Below, one piece after another: positions 44,244 to 53,726 of a stretch of DNA of 63,515 nucleotides. Positions within the stretch are counted from its first letter, which is position 1. Each line of letters starts with the position of its first letter. Both the position numbers and the translations under genes were made by a program. Source of the DNA: Weizmannia acidilactici. Its GTDB lineage: Bacteria > Bacillota > Bacilli > Bacillales > Bacillaceae_C. Under the pieces are notes generated by a model. It searched no databases, was not told the DNA's origin, and saw nothing but the letters and a program-made list of their open reading frames with translations. Location of the stretch: positions 1 to 63,515 of the forward strand of contig NZ_BKZP01000019.1 in NCBI RefSeq assembly GCF_008974185.1, written 5' to 3'.

Positions 44244-44735
44244 TCATTTGGTTCCCCTTGCACGGGCAATCCCCACAAACAGGCAAATGCCGGCTAAAAT
44301 TCCGAAACTGTCAAAAGTGACCACATCAATAAAATGCCCTGTTCTGCCGCTGATAAACGTCTGGTGCCATTCATCGAGATTGGCGTATATGAAGCTTGCC
44401 AAAAATCCGGCCGGAACCGCATAACGGGTGGGAACGGACGCCATGCGGAGCGTGAAAAGGACGAGCAAAGTTAAAACCATGTATTCCATTACATGGCATG
44501 CTTTCCGGATCCAGAATTCGATAAAATCATACGGCAGCGTAGACGTCACAAGCGCGCCGCCGTAGTAAAACTCCACTTTCGGCAATGAACCTGCATTCAA
44601 ATGGATCAGCTTTTCCAATTCCGGGCGCATGTCCTGCTCCTTATAAGGCTGGTTTGAAAAAGCGAACATAACCGCCATAAACAGGATGCTCAAAACCGCA
44701 AACAGCACGGCGTTTTGTTTTTTCTTCATGAGCAA
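44244..44735 (-). CDS. VanZ-family membrane protein
   Basis: 163 residues with about four TMs. The VanZ core includes FWIRKACHVMEYMVLTLLVL and the ANLDEWHQTFISGRTGHFID signature near the last helices. A TTG at 44735 has GGGAGGG 8 bases upstream; the ATG at 44729 is 14 bases from it, so TTG is preferred. Some VanZ proteins raise teicoplanin resistance, but most have no known role. Confidence 0.88.
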   Translation of the reverse strand: MLMKKKQNAVLFAVLSILFMAVMFAFSNQPYKEQDMRPELEKLIHLNAGSLPKVEFYYGGALVTSTLPYDFIEFWIRKACHVMEYMVLTLLVLFTLRMASVPTRYAVPAGFLASFIYANLDEWHQTFISGRTGHFIDVVTFDSFGILAGICLFVGIARARGTK

Positions 44736-44972
44736 TGCTAAAACCCTCCCTCTTCGCTTCTTCCATTGTACATGAGCGAAAGGAATGTTGCACCCCTTTT
44801 GGGATTTTTGTATGTGTCAATTTTTTCTCGGCAGGGTTTATAATGTCGGGTATTTCAAGGCACTCTTTTTGTACACTTAGATTACCGCGCTTTGCTTGCT
44901 TTCCTGGATAAGCTGTGTCCTTTGATTTTTAAAAATGAAAGAATTGCAGAACTTTTCCCAGACATTTTTATG

Positions 44973-45002
44973 AAAAAAAGCCAAACCTTATCGGTCGGCT
45001 CT
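44973..45002 (-). terminator. Terminator of the amidase gene
   Basis: AGCCGACC / GGTTTGGCT hairpin followed by T7 on the minus strand, at the end of the amidase gene. Confidence 0.78.
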
Positions 45003-45012
45003 TAAAAATTGA

Positions 45013-46341
45013 TCAATTCTTTTTATAGTAATCGATAATGCCATCATAAATCGCCTGTGCATTTTTTGACTGGTAAGTGGCGGAGGCCAGTTTTTTGAGA
45101 TCCGTACTGTTGGACAGGAAACCCAACTCTACCAAAATAGCAGGCATCGTGTTTTCGCGGAGGACGTGAAGATCCTTGTAAAAATATCCTCGATTTCCAT
45201 AGCCGGAAGCGTAGCCCATTGCAGCTGCAACCCTTGCCTGCACATAAGAAGCCAGTTTGATGCTGTTGGTAACGCGCGAAGCAGTACCGTTGTTGTTATT
45301 CGGGTAGAATGTTTCCACACCGTAAGCGGAGGAACTGCTGGAAGTATTGGAATGGATGCTGATAAACAGATTTGCTTTTGCATTCTTCGCAATGGAAACG
45401 CGCTGCGAGAGGGTAGGATACGTATCACCGGTTCTCGTCATGACGGTTTTCAGCCCGCTGTTTTGCAGGAGCGATTGGACTTTTAACGCAACAGCCAAAT
45501 TAATGGTTTTTTCATAGATTGTACTGCCGTTTAATTTGCCGCTGGCCCCCGGGTCGCTTCCCCCATGGCCGGCGTCGATGCAAATTGTCTTACCGTTCAG
45601 GTTAAGCAGATAACTGGCACTGACATAACCCTTGGCGGTTCCGTATGCCACATAGGCCCAACCGTTGGAAACACTGTATACTTTCACTTTATCGCCGTAA
45701 TACAATACTTTTAAAATCGTGCTGCCGCTGCCTGGGCTTTTTCTTAAATTTAAGGCGCTGGCCGTTACGACTTCATATTGATACGACGATGACCCTGTAC
45801 TGGGCGTTGTGGAGCCCGTTGTGCCGGAAGAAGACGCCGTGCTGCCCGTCTTGGTATACTTTTTCAAATATTTCGAACTTGCGTAGCCTTTTTTGCTGCC
45901 GTATTGGATGTAGGCCCAACTGTTTTTAATAGAGTATACTGTAACTTTTGTCCCCTTTTTGAGCAAAGCTATGGTGCCGTAGTTTTTTCCCGGGCCTTTG
46001 CGCATGTAAAGGCTGGTGGCGGTTACGGTATATGTCCCGAGAGAAGCAGCGGCCACTTTTTTCAAATACTGGCTGCTTGCATAGCCTTTTTTGCCTCCGT
46101 ATGATATGTAAGCCCAGCCGTTTTTGATAGAGTATACTGTGACTTTAGTCCCCTTCTTGAGCAAAGCTATGGAACTGTAGTTCTTGCTGGGGCCTTTCCT
46201 CATATACAGTGCTGTTGCCGTAACCTGGTATTGGCCGAGGGAAGTTGCCGCATAAGCGCGCTCGTTTGGCTGCGGCAGCGCACAGAGCGAAATGAGGAAT
46301 GCAACGGCAGAGAGCAACAGTATTCTGCGTGCTTTGGCCAT
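45013..46341 (-). CDS. N-acetylmuramoyl-L-alanine amidase with three SH3b domains
   Basis: Secreted wall hydrolase. The start at 46341 (MAKARRILLL) follows AAAGGGTGG and gives 442 residues; signal peptide cleavage near AYA. Three bacterial SH3 modules (~40-100, ~105-165, ~195-255) precede the Amidase_3 zinc domain (~260-440). Zn and catalytic motifs are CIDAGHGGSDPG, IYEKTINLAV, LFISIHSN and ILVELGFLSN. The first two SH3b modules are almost identical in protein and DNA, indicating recent duplication. A Ser/Thr-rich linker follows SH3b 2. Confidence 0.95.
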   Translation of the reverse strand: MAKARRILLLSAVAFLISLCALPQPNERAYAATSLGQYQVTATALYMRKGPSKNYSSIALLKKGTKVTVYSIKNGWAYISYGGKKGYASSQYLKKVAAASLGTYTVTATSLYMRKGPGKNYGTIALLKKGTKVTVYSIKNSWAYIQYGSKKGYASSKYLKKYTKTGSTASSSGTTGSTTPSTGSSSYQYEVVTASALNLRKSPGSGSTILKVLYYGDKVKVYSVSNGWAYVAYGTAKGYVSASYLLNLNGKTICIDAGHGGSDPGASGKLNGSTIYEKTINLAVALKVQSLLQNSGLKTVMTRTGDTYPTLSQRVSIAKNAKANLFISIHSNTSSSSSAYGVETFYPNNNNGTASRVTNSIKLASYVQARVAAAMGYASGYGNRGYFYKDLHVLRENTMPAILVELGFLSNSTDLKKLASATYQSKNAQAIYDGIIDYYKKN

Positions 46342-46550
46342 CTTTTTTTCGACCACCCTTTCTTTTGTTCTCTATTGTTCTATCACGCTACCAGTTTATC
46401 ACATGTTTTGATAGTTTTTGGCATAAAATATTCTATTTGTAGAACATTTTTCATATTTTTTCAAAATTAGGCACAGTGGCCTATTCTTTCTGCCAAAGCG
46501 TGTAACATTTTGCTGTTGGCACCTCCGTGGATTTTGCGGGAACGGAGCAC

Positions 46551-46599
46551 AAAAAAGGTGTCCCGGCCAGTAAAAGGATTTTGGGACACCTCGTTTTTT
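46551..46599 (-). terminator. pgcA terminator
   Basis: GAGGTGTCCC / GGGACACCTTTTTT hairpin on the minus strand, adjacent to the pgcA stop; repeated terminator family. Confidence 0.88.
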
Positions 46600-48342
46600 T
46601 TAAAGCATTTCATTCACAAGGTTCATAACTTCATCGCTTAAACGTTTATTCAGTTTTTCGCTTGCATCGAGGGAATCGGCTTTGACGCCGAAGTAGAATT
46701 TCACTTTTGGTTCTGTTCCGGACGGGCGCATGCAGAACCACGAACCGTCTTCGAGGAAGAATTTCAGCACATTCGATTTCGGCAGTTCAATCGCTGAAGT
46801 TTCCCCTGTTTGAATGTTCGTCCTTACTTGCGATTGGTAGTCTTCGAGCGCGGCCACCTGGATGCCCGCCACTTCTTTTAACGGGTTGGCACGGAAATTG
46901 GCCAGGATTTCGGAGATTTTTTCCGATCCTTCTTTCCCTTTCAGTGTAAGGGAGGTCAAAGATTCTTTATAATAGCCGTAGCGTTCGAAAATATCGAGCA
47001 GGCCTTCATACAAAGTTTTGCCCTGCGATTTATAGTAGGCGGCCACTTCCGCCGCAAATACTGCCGATTGGACGGCGTCTTTATCGCGGACAAAATCGCC
47101 GATTAAATAGCCGTAGCTTTCTTCGTAACCGAATAAGAAAGTGTGCGCGCCGATTTGTTCAAATTCTTTAATTTTTTCGCCGATGAATTTAAAACCGGTC
47201 AATGTATCGATCGTAGGAATGCCGAAAGACTTTGCAATATCGCGTCCGATTTCCGAAGTCACGATTGTTTTTACGACAACGCCGTTTTCCGGAAGCGTGC
47301 CCTGCCTTTGTTTTTGCGTCAGTAGATAATGCAGCATGAGCGCACCTGTCTGGTTCCCGGTCAAAACCTGGTACTTTCCTTCTTTATTTTTTACTGCGAC
47401 GCCCAACCGGTCTGTGTCCGGGTCAGTGCCGAGTAAAAGGTCTGCGCCGCTTTCCTCCCCATAGCGGATCGCCAGTTCAAATGCGGCATGTTCTTCCGGG
47501 TTTGGCGATACAACGGTTGAGAATTCGGAATCCGGCAGTTCCTGTTCTTTGACGACTGTCACGTTTTTAAAGCCGAAGTTTTCAAGCCCGCGCCGAACCG
47601 GAAGATTGCCCGTCCCGTGGAGCGGCGTATAAACGATCTTAAATGAATCCGCCACCGAGTCGATCACTTCTTTGTTTTGGCGGAGTTTGATGAGCTGTTC
47701 CTGGTACGCCTTGTCCACATTTTCGCCAATGTAAACGAGCAGGCCTTTTTCTACAAGTTCTTTTTCTTCTGCCACTTCAACAAGCAGCTCATTTTCGACG
47801 CGGTTCACGTAGCCGATCAGCTCGTCCGCTTCTTTCGGCGGCAACTGCCCGCCGTCCGGACCGTACACTTTATAGCCATTGTATTCTTTCGGGTTGTGGC
47901 TTGCCGTGATCACAACGCCGGCATAAGCATGCAAATAACGGACCGCAAACGATAACAGCGGCGTCGGATGGAGGGAGTCAAATAAATAAGTCTGAATGTC
48001 GTGCTTACCGAGCGTTTTCGCCGTTTCAAGCGCAAACTCCGGAGACTGCCGCCTTGAATCGTACGCAATTGCAACGCCGCGCTTTTTGGCTTCTTCCCCC
48101 TGGTCCAAAATGAAATTCGCCAGCCCTTCAGATGCTTTGCGAACCGTGTAGATATTCATGCGGTTCGTGCCTGCGCCCAGTTCCCCGCGCATACCGCCCG
48201 TTCCGAATTCCAAATTTTTATAAAAACGGTCTTCCAAACTTTTCTCATCGCCGCTTACCTGGGACAATTCTTCTTTTAAGGAAGCATCCAACCCCGCAAA
48301 GCGGTTCCATTTCTCATAAGAAGTTTTCCAATCTGTACTCAT
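46600..48342 (-). CDS. pgcA: Alpha-phosphoglucomutase
   Basis: Interconverts glucose-6-P and glucose-1-P for UDP-glucose, needed for glucosylated wall polymers, glycolipids and the gal and tua pathways here. 580 residues. The phosphoserine loop is [13 protein letters not shown], metal loop [10 protein letters not shown], sugar loop [10 protein letters not shown] and phosphate-binding [20 protein letters not shown] precedes the ATG. Single gene with its own terminator and promoter. Confidence 0.97.
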   Translation of the reverse strand: MSTDWKTSYEKWNRFAGLDASLKEELSQVSGDEKSLEDRFYKNLEFGTGGMRGELGAGTNRMNIYTVRKASEGLANFILDQGEEAKKRGVAIAYDSRRQSPEFALETAKTLGKHDIQTYLFDSLHPTPLLSFAVRYLHAYAGVVITASHNPKEYNGYKVYGPDGGQLPPKEADELIGYVNRVENELLVEVAEEKELVEKGLLVYIGENVDKAYQEQLIKLRQNKEVIDSVADSFKIVYTPLHGTGNLPVRRGLENFGFKNVTVVKEQELPDSEFSTVVSPNPEEHAAFELAIRYGEESGADLLLGTDPDTDRLGVAVKNKEGKYQVLTGNQTGALMLHYLLTQKQRQGTLPENGVVVKTIVTSEIGRDIAKSFGIPTIDTLTGFKFIGEKIKEFEQIGAHTFLFGYEESYGYLIGDFVRDKDAVQSAVFAAEVAAYYKSQGKTLYEGLLDIFERYGYYKESLTSLTLKGKEGSEKISEILANFRANPLKEVAGIQVAALEDYQSQVRTNIQTGETSAIELPKSNVLKFFLEDGSWFCMRPSGTEPKVKFYFGVKADSLDASEKLNKRLSDEVMNLVNEML

Positions 48343-48373
48343 GTTGGCCTCCTACATAAATTTTTCTATTTCC

Positions 48374-48382
48374 ATCTTAGCA
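48374..48382 (-). promoter_or_regulatory. Extended -10 promoter of pgcA
   Basis: TGCTAAGAT on the minus strand about 32 bases before the start codon; no strong -35. Confidence 0.5.
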
Positions 48383-48403
48383 TAATTTCAAAGAATTCCC
48401 AGA

Positions 48404-48590
48404 CCCTTTCTATGTGAATTTCGAATTGCCGGCCGGGCTTTCCCCGTTGCATAGAAAGGGGGTGTCCCATAAGCCTTTAAAAGCTGAAATCATACGATGA
48501 TCGCGAAATTTACGGACCCATGCGGAAAGCGAGTAAATTTCGTAATCATCGCACTTTTTCCTAGTTTATCGGCTTTTTGGAACAACCCCA
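48404..48590. repeat. Large nested inverted repeats between pgcA and tuaH
   Basis: A perfect 11-bp pair CCCTTTCTATG / CATAGAAAGGG (48404-48414 and 48450-48460) adjoins a larger palindrome of about 133 bp. The outer arms of the latter are GGGGGTGTCCCATAAGCC (48458-48475) and GGCTTTTTGGAACAACCCC (48571-48589). The inner arms are GATGATCGCGAAATTTAC (48496-48513) and GTAAATTTCGTAATCATC (48533-48550). It encodes nothing and looks like a MITE-like or expanded terminator element. Confidence 0.7.
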
Positions 48591-48591
48591 T

Positions 48592-48614
48592 AAAAAAATC
48601 CGCAAAAGTGCGAA
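48592..48614 (-). terminator. Terminator of the tua operon
   Basis: CGCA-CTTT-TGCG hairpin followed by a seven-T tract (GATTTTTTT) on the minus strand, after the tuaH-like stop. Confidence 0.65.
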
Positions 48615-48628
48615 TCCCTTCCAAAGAG

Positions 48629-49801
48629 TCAATTTACCTTTTCCACCATTTCCCGAAAAATGCCATTCCAGTTTTTGGAACGGGCGAGCCGGATGCGTGC
48701 CTGCCTGTAAACTTCATCCGCACTTTCCTCCGCCATTTTCTGGCATAAACGCATAAAATCTTCCGGATCATCGCTTTCCGTATAGGCGTAAATGCCTTCA
48801 GCAGCATATTTTTTCGTAGAAGGCAGATGCGCGCCGACTACGGGTTTGCCGGCTGCCAAAAATTCAAACAGCTTCAGCGGGAAAACGGCTGCGTTATAGG
48901 AAGTCGGTTTATACGGCATGACCCCTACGTCAATCATCTGCATATATGCCGGCACTTCCGCGGGAGGAATGCTCCCTTTCCATACGACGTTTTTCGTCTG
49001 CAGCAGGCGCCGGAATTCATCGGAGCGCCCCGTCCCGTCTGGCCCGACGAGAAAAAACAGCCATTCCGGATGCCGTTCGGCCGTTTTTTGAATGAGTTTG
49101 AAATCCAATTTCGGCTTAATCCCGCCGATATACCCAAAAACCGTTCCGCTGTGGGAAACGGGGGCGCCGTTTCGTTTTTCCACTCCCGCAAAAGCAGCAA
49201 ACTCAACACCATTTTCCAGCGTATGCACATGCGGCACACGATCCGGGCCGAGCCTGTTAAGCACCTGGCTGTACAAATAGTCTGATGTGCAAAAGATGGT
49301 ACCCGCTTTGTGGATGACGCGGTCTTCCGCTTGTTGGACCACTTTTCGGCGTAGGAACGAAACAGCCGTTTGCCTGCCTTCCATCGGATACGACCATAAA
49401 TCGCTGCAGTCATACACCGTTTTATCCCATGGAAAGAGCTCCGATAGTGCGGGGAAACCGGGAAAAGTGTACCATAAATAATATTTGCCCGCCTTTTCCC
49501 GCTCCAGTTCATCCAAGAAGGCCCGCAGTTTTTTTTCATAGAAAAAATCGATATATCTCCCAAACCGGAATATTTTATTTGGAAACAAATCCGGAATGGC
49601 CCATTCGATGATCCCGTTCGGCAGTCTTCTCCGTTCCGGCTCTTTTTTGTCAGGGACCGGGCAAAGCCAAATGACTTTCCCCTCCCGTGTTTCGTTTTGT
49701 AAAAATTCCGCGAGGCGGTGGCGCCGGTAGCGGAGGCGGTCATGGTTCCACCTGCCGGCTGCAACCACTACATGTACTGTACCCAATGTTTTTGCCCCCA
49801 T
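48629..49801 (-). CDS. tuaH: Glycosyltransferase family 4 (TuaH-like)
   Basis: 390 residues from ATG 49801, which overlaps no upstream gene but lies 3 bases after it. The GT-B fold is apparent: N-terminal domain with VYDCSDLWSYP, C-terminal nucleotide-binding domain with GYIGGIKPKLDF and VGPDG, and the acceptor/donor motif PLKLFEFLAAGKPVVG. The last gene of the tua-like operon, as tuaH is in B. subtilis. The sugar transferred is not deducible. Confidence 0.82.
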   Translation of the reverse strand: MGAKTLGTVHVVVAAGRWNHDRLRYRRHRLAEFLQNETREGKVIWLCPVPDKKEPERRRLPNGIIEWAIPDLFPNKIFRFGRYIDFFYEKKLRAFLDELEREKAGKYYLWYTFPGFPALSELFPWDKTVYDCSDLWSYPMEGRQTAVSFLRRKVVQQAEDRVIHKAGTIFCTSDYLYSQVLNRLGPDRVPHVHTLENGVEFAAFAGVEKRNGAPVSHSGTVFGYIGGIKPKLDFKLIQKTAERHPEWLFFLVGPDGTGRSDEFRRLLQTKNVVWKGSIPPAEVPAYMQMIDVGVMPYKPTSYNAAVFPLKLFEFLAAGKPVVGAHLPSTKKYAAEGIYAYTESDDPEDFMRLCQKMAEESADEVYRQARIRLARSKNWNGIFREMVEKVN

Positions 49802-49803
49802 TC

Positions 49804-50568
49804 TTAATAAATCCTTTTCCGGACGGCATTCGCAGCGTAATGGACAAAACACCAAGAAGCCGCAAGCAGCCCCAGATTTTCCATTTCGCGGTATACATAC
49901 CAGTTCTGCTTTGCCATTTTCCATTTATTGCTCGAGAGGGATGCGTTGTTGCCGACCCGGTATTCCGCCAGATTTTCATCCAAACCGTACGCAGCCGTCC
50001 CTTGTTTTAAAATGGAGAGCCACGTCGCATAATCCTGCCTGGTGCGGATATTCGGCATTTGAATATGGCCGAGCTGCCCGCGGTCAATCATCACCGTTAA
50101 ACAGCCGATAATGCTGTTTTTCAACATATCTGTATAACAGACGCAGGACGGTGCATGGACGGCCTTGTTCAGCGGATTGCCGTCCCGCCCGATCATTTCG
50201 TACCCTGTAAAAGTAAAAGCATGCCCGTTTTTTTCCATAAATCCGAGCTGCCGTTCAAGTTTTTCCGGCTTCCAGCGGTCATCGCTATCCAAAAAGGCCA
50301 CATACCGCCCTTTTGCATAGTTCAGCGCAATATTCCGCGCTCTGGCGGCACCGCCGTTTTCCTGAAGGGCCTCGACCCGGATGCGGGAATCCTCCGCTTC
50401 CAGCCGCAGCAGTTTTTTTACAGTATCATCTGTTGAACCATCGTCGACCACGATCATTTCCCAGTCCGGAAATGTTTGCCGTATCACTGATTCGATGGTG
50501 TCTTCGATCGTTGAACCGGCATTATAGGCTGGTGTAATAATGGACACGCATGGTGCTTTTTCCCCCAT
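49804..50568 (-). CDS. tuaG: Glycosyltransferase family 2 (TuaG-like)
   Basis: 254 residues; the GT-A domain shows the nucleotide-sugar start SIITPAYNAGSTIEDTIES, VDDGSTDDT, and the DXD-type FLDSDDRWKPEK. Ends with a basic, hydrophobic C-terminus. The ATG directly follows the tuaF-like stop. Most similar in size and position to TuaG, which helps build the teichuronic acid repeat. Confidence 0.87.
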   Translation of the reverse strand: MGEKAPCVSIITPAYNAGSTIEDTIESVIRQTFPDWEMIVVDDGSTDDTVKKLLRLEAEDSRIRVEALQENGGAARARNIALNYAKGRYVAFLDSDDRWKPEKLERQLGFMEKNGHAFTFTGYEMIGRDGNPLNKAVHAPSCVCYTDMLKNSIIGCLTVMIDRGQLGHIQMPNIRTRQDYATWLSILKQGTAAYGLDENLAEYRVGNNASLSSNKWKMAKQNWYVYREMENLGLLAASWCFVHYAANAVRKRIY

Positions 50569-51258
50569 TTAAAAGTCCTCCCCATGTTTCCGTTTTTTCA
50601 CCAATTCCAATAGCAAAATCAGCATGCATGCAATGGCGATGCCCAACAGCGTACCTAAAACAGCGCGTTCTTTCCGCGAGAACATTTTTTCTTCCAATTG
50701 CGGAGCATCTGTCCCCGGATCGAACCGCACCGCTTTCTCCATCGAAAGCTGCTCCATTTTGAGTTTGTACAGCCATTTCACCTCTTCCGCCGTTTCCCTG
50801 CCGTCCGCTTTGATTTTTTGTAAATCCCCGATTGCCTCTTCCACCACCTCCATTCGTTCCTGATAACGTTTCTGGTCTTCCCGTAAAAACGCATTTACAA
50901 TGCTGTCGAGCTGCGACGCGGCAGCCCCGGACGTCCCGGTTAATGACAGCTGGATTTCGCTGCTGTTTACCTTTGACACTTTTAAGTTGCTTAATAGTTG
51001 CGCTCTCTCTTCCCCGCTTAAGTCCGGCAAATTCTTTTGATAAAAAGCATTATTTTCAAGTTCCAGCACCACCTGGTCGGGGTTATTCATGATGTCATCC
51101 TGATAGTTTCCAAGAAGAATGGCCGCTTCAGCCGTGTAATGCGCAGGCATGTTCCCGGCTGGCGACGCCCATCCGATGATCCCGAAAATAACCGGAAGCA
51201 GGATGATGAAGAACATTGCTTTTTTAGTTAGAAACCGCTTTTTCCACACGTCGTCCAT
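50569..51258 (-). CDS. tuaF: Wzz-like chain-length/polymer protein (TuaF-like)
   Basis: Start at 51258 (MDDVWKKRFL) after AAGGAG; 229 residues. Two TMs (~12-30 and ~200-220) flank an extracytoplasmic helical domain, the Wzz/TuaF topology. The basic cytoplasmic end is VKKRKHGEDF. Overlaps the tuaE-like 3' end by 35 bases. It likely modulates polymer length. Confidence 0.82.
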   Translation of the reverse strand: MDDVWKKRFLTKKAMFFIILLPVIFGIIGWASPAGNMPAHYTAEAAILLGNYQDDIMNNPDQVVLELENNAFYQKNLPDLSGEERAQLLSNLKVSKVNSSEIQLSLTGTSGAAASQLDSIVNAFLREDQKRYQERMEVVEEAIGDLQKIKADGRETAEEVKWLYKLKMEQLSMEKAVRFDPGTDAPQLEEKMFSRKERAVLGTLLGIAIACMLILLLELVKKRKHGEDF

Positions 51259-52735
51259 CACTTTCTCCTTGTAAAGAAACGTTTTGGCACGCCCTGGCTT
51301 CCCGTGCTGCCACTTTTGAAACCGATACAACAGCTGCAGCCAGGCCAAGCAGCACCCAATGGAAATACAAATTGCTCACAGAACTCGGGCTGATACTGGC
51401 AAATAGGAATGCAGCCAGCGCCGCCATGCAGCCTTCCACCATCATTTTTTGTTCCCGACTTCTTGCGGACGGATAAAGCCGGTATAAACTATACAGCAAA
51501 TACGCATACATGCCGGCATAGCCAAGAGCAGGAAACACCCCGAAATTGCCGAGAATTTCCGCAAACCAGTTATGCACTTCGTACACCCCGTGCGTATCCA
51601 GCGTCGCATGATATTTTAAATAATAAGGCATATTCCCCGCCCCGACCCCGAAGCCGTACGTGTCCGCGAGATTATGAAACGTATTGATCAGCAGGCGGAG
51701 CCTTTCAAGATTTGACGGCAATGGCCCCGGACCGCCCGCTTGGACGGCTGCGGCATACAGATTTTGAAAAACGCTGGCGGCACGGCCGGTGAGCAACGGG
51801 ACCGCGAACACCACGATGAAGCAGGCAATCATGGCGCACCATTTTTTGAACCGCGCCGGAAGAAGAATAAATCCATAGAATGCGAGGCCCGCAAACACCC
51901 CCAATAAACTCGCCCTCGATTCCGTCAGATCAATGAGGTAAATGCACAGGGCGGACATTACCAGCGCGGCAAATTTGGAATAGATGATTTTGCCGCTTTT
52001 CGCAGCCGCCAGATACAAAAAGAAAGAAATCGATAAAAATGCGGCAAAATCATTTTGATTCGTAAACACCGCCGTCGGGTAGGACAATTTATAAGCAGGG
52101 CCGCCGTAAAGGGTGGAGCTTGGCAGCTGGATATGCGCAAAATGGTTGGCAAGCCCGATTCCAACCAGGACGGCTGCCATGCCGAGCCAAATTTGGTAAA
52201 AGCGTAACGTGCCGGCAATATCCTTCATCACCACTGTTGCGAGGAGAACAAACATCATGCCCATGCCGAGCAGAAGCATGTATTTTACGCCGGCCAATAC
52301 CGAAGGCGCCCAAAGCAGCGATATGAGACCGTACAAAAACCAGGCAAGTAAAAAGATGGTGATGCCCTTTAACGGAAACGGCCCCCATTTTTGAGGCAAT
52401 TGCCTGCTTTTCCATACGTATGCTGCGAACAGCGCCATCACGACGATAAACAGCAGCCGATATAAAAAAATGGTAAAAAACCCGATATGGATCCGGAAAA
52501 AAGACTGGTTTAAAAATGTGGACGCAATAAACGCGTACATCGCCCACTGTAGAATTTTCTCCAGTTCCAACGGGGAAACGGCTGCCATGCCATAAAAGCA
52601 GGCCATCCCGGCCATTCCGCATACAAACAACAGAATCGGCATTTTCGCGGGAATGAAAAGATACAAGGCCGCTGCTGCAATGGCGGCAAAAGCAAATGCC
52701 GCGGCAGCCAGCCGATACGTATGATGATTTTCCAT
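51224..52735 (-). CDS. tuaE: Polysaccharide polymerase, O-antigen ligase/Wzy family (TuaE-like)
   Basis: 503 residues with roughly 10-12 TMs. The large extracytoplasmic loop and Wzy_C region includes ERLRLLINTFHNLADTYGFG and VGAGNMPYYLKYHATLDTHG, followed by the conserved VHNWFAEILGNFG. Corresponds to TuaE, which polymerises teichuronic acid repeats at the outer face. GGAGAAAAGG precedes the ATG. Tail overlaps tuaF. Confidence 0.85.
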   Translation of the reverse strand: MENHHTYRLAAAAFAFAAIAAAALYLFIPAKMPILLFVCGMAGMACFYGMAAVSPLELEKILQWAMYAFIASTFLNQSFFRIHIGFFTIFLYRLLFIVVMALFAAYVWKSRQLPQKWGPFPLKGITIFLLAWFLYGLISLLWAPSVLAGVKYMLLLGMGMMFVLLATVVMKDIAGTLRFYQIWLGMAAVLVGIGLANHFAHIQLPSSTLYGGPAYKLSYPTAVFTNQNDFAAFLSISFFLYLAAAKSGKIIYSKFAALVMSALCIYLIDLTESRASLLGVFAGLAFYGFILLPARFKKWCAMIACFIVVFAVPLLTGRAASVFQNLYAAAVQAGGPGPLPSNLERLRLLINTFHNLADTYGFGVGAGNMPYYLKYHATLDTHGVYEVHNWFAEILGNFGVFPALGYAGMYAYLLYSLYRLYPSARSREQKMMVEGCMAALAAFLFASISPSSVSNLYFHWVLLGLAAAVVSVSKVAAREARACQNVSLQGESDGRRVEKAVSN

Positions 52736-52787
52736 TTCCTTTTCTCCTGTTTATTTTTTCGGGGCCTTGCTTCCGGACCGGAACACG

Positions 52788-53726
52788 TTAAGAGGGTTGC
52801 AACAGAAGATTCCCCCTTGCATCATCCATCGTCTTTCTGATGCCCTCCGGCAATCCGACAGCCGGTTCCCACCCCAATAAGTTTTTTGCACCATCATTGG
52901 AAAGGAGGCTGTGGCGGATATCCCCTTCCCTTGCTTCGGCAAAGGAGACCTCCAAACCGGTTCCGGCCGCTTTTTGCATCATGCCAAGCAATTCCTGGAT
53001 GGAAACGGATTTTCCGGAAGAAATATTCACGCAAAAATTTCCGCGGACCGCGAGCGCCCTGGCGTTTGCTTCGGCAACATCGCGCACGTAAATAAAATCC
53101 CTCGTTTGTTCCCCGTCCCCGTAAATGACCGGAGGAATCTTCCTTGTAATCCGGTCCGCAAAAATGGCGACGACGCCCCCTTCGCCGTTTGCATCCTGGC
53201 GTGGGCCGTACACATTGCTGTAACGTAAGATTCCGTACGGCAGGCCGTAAAATTTACCGGCCATTTTGAAGTATTGCTCGACCGTCCATTTTGAAAGTCC
53301 ATAGGGGGACTCGGGCCTTGCCGGGTGAAAAGGGGTAATCGGCAGTTCGGCGGGATTACCGTATACCGCTGCAGATGAGGCGAATAACACTTTCCTGGCC
53401 GATACCCTTACTGCCGCCTTGATGACATGCAATGACCCTTTCACATTCACCTCTTCATCAAACAAAATATCCCTTATAGACCCGGGTACACTGACTTGGG
53501 CAGCCTGATGGACGATATAATCAGGATGGATCGACACGATTAAATCAATGACCCGGGGATCGGTAATATCGCACGGATAGACTTCAATTGGCAGATGGGC
53601 GATATGATGCCGGCTGCCTGTCGAGAAGTTATCGATCACCGCAACCTCATACCCATGTTCCAAAAGCACTTCGGCAATATGGGAGCCGATGAACCCCGCG
53701 CCCCCTGTGACAAGCACTTTACCCAT
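52788..53726 (-). CDS. NAD-dependent nucleotide-sugar 4-epimerase
   Basis: Extended SDR of 312 residues. N-terminal GGAGFIGSHIAEVLL, catalytic YGLSK after FASSAAVYGNP, and substrate-binding GVVAIFADRI. Similar to UDP-glucose, UDP-GlcNAc or UDP-GlcA 4-epimerases. It overlaps the tuaD 3' end by 8 bases. B. subtilis tuaABCDEFGH has no such gene, so the polymer here may contain a different uronic acid or hexosamine, such as GalA. Confidence 0.88.
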   Translation of the reverse strand: MGKVLVTGGAGFIGSHIAEVLLEHGYEVAVIDNFSTGSRHHIAHLPIEVYPCDITDPRVIDLIVSIHPDYIVHQAAQVSVPGSIRDILFDEEVNVKGSLHVIKAAVRVSARKVLFASSAAVYGNPAELPITPFHPARPESPYGLSKWTVEQYFKMAGKFYGLPYGILRYSNVYGPRQDANGEGGVVAIFADRITRKIPPVIYGDGEQTRDFIYVRDVAEANARALAVRGNFCVNISSGKSVSIQELLGMMQKAAGTGLEVSFAEAREGDIRHSLLSNDGAKNLLGWEPAVGLPEGIRKTMDDARGNLLLQPS

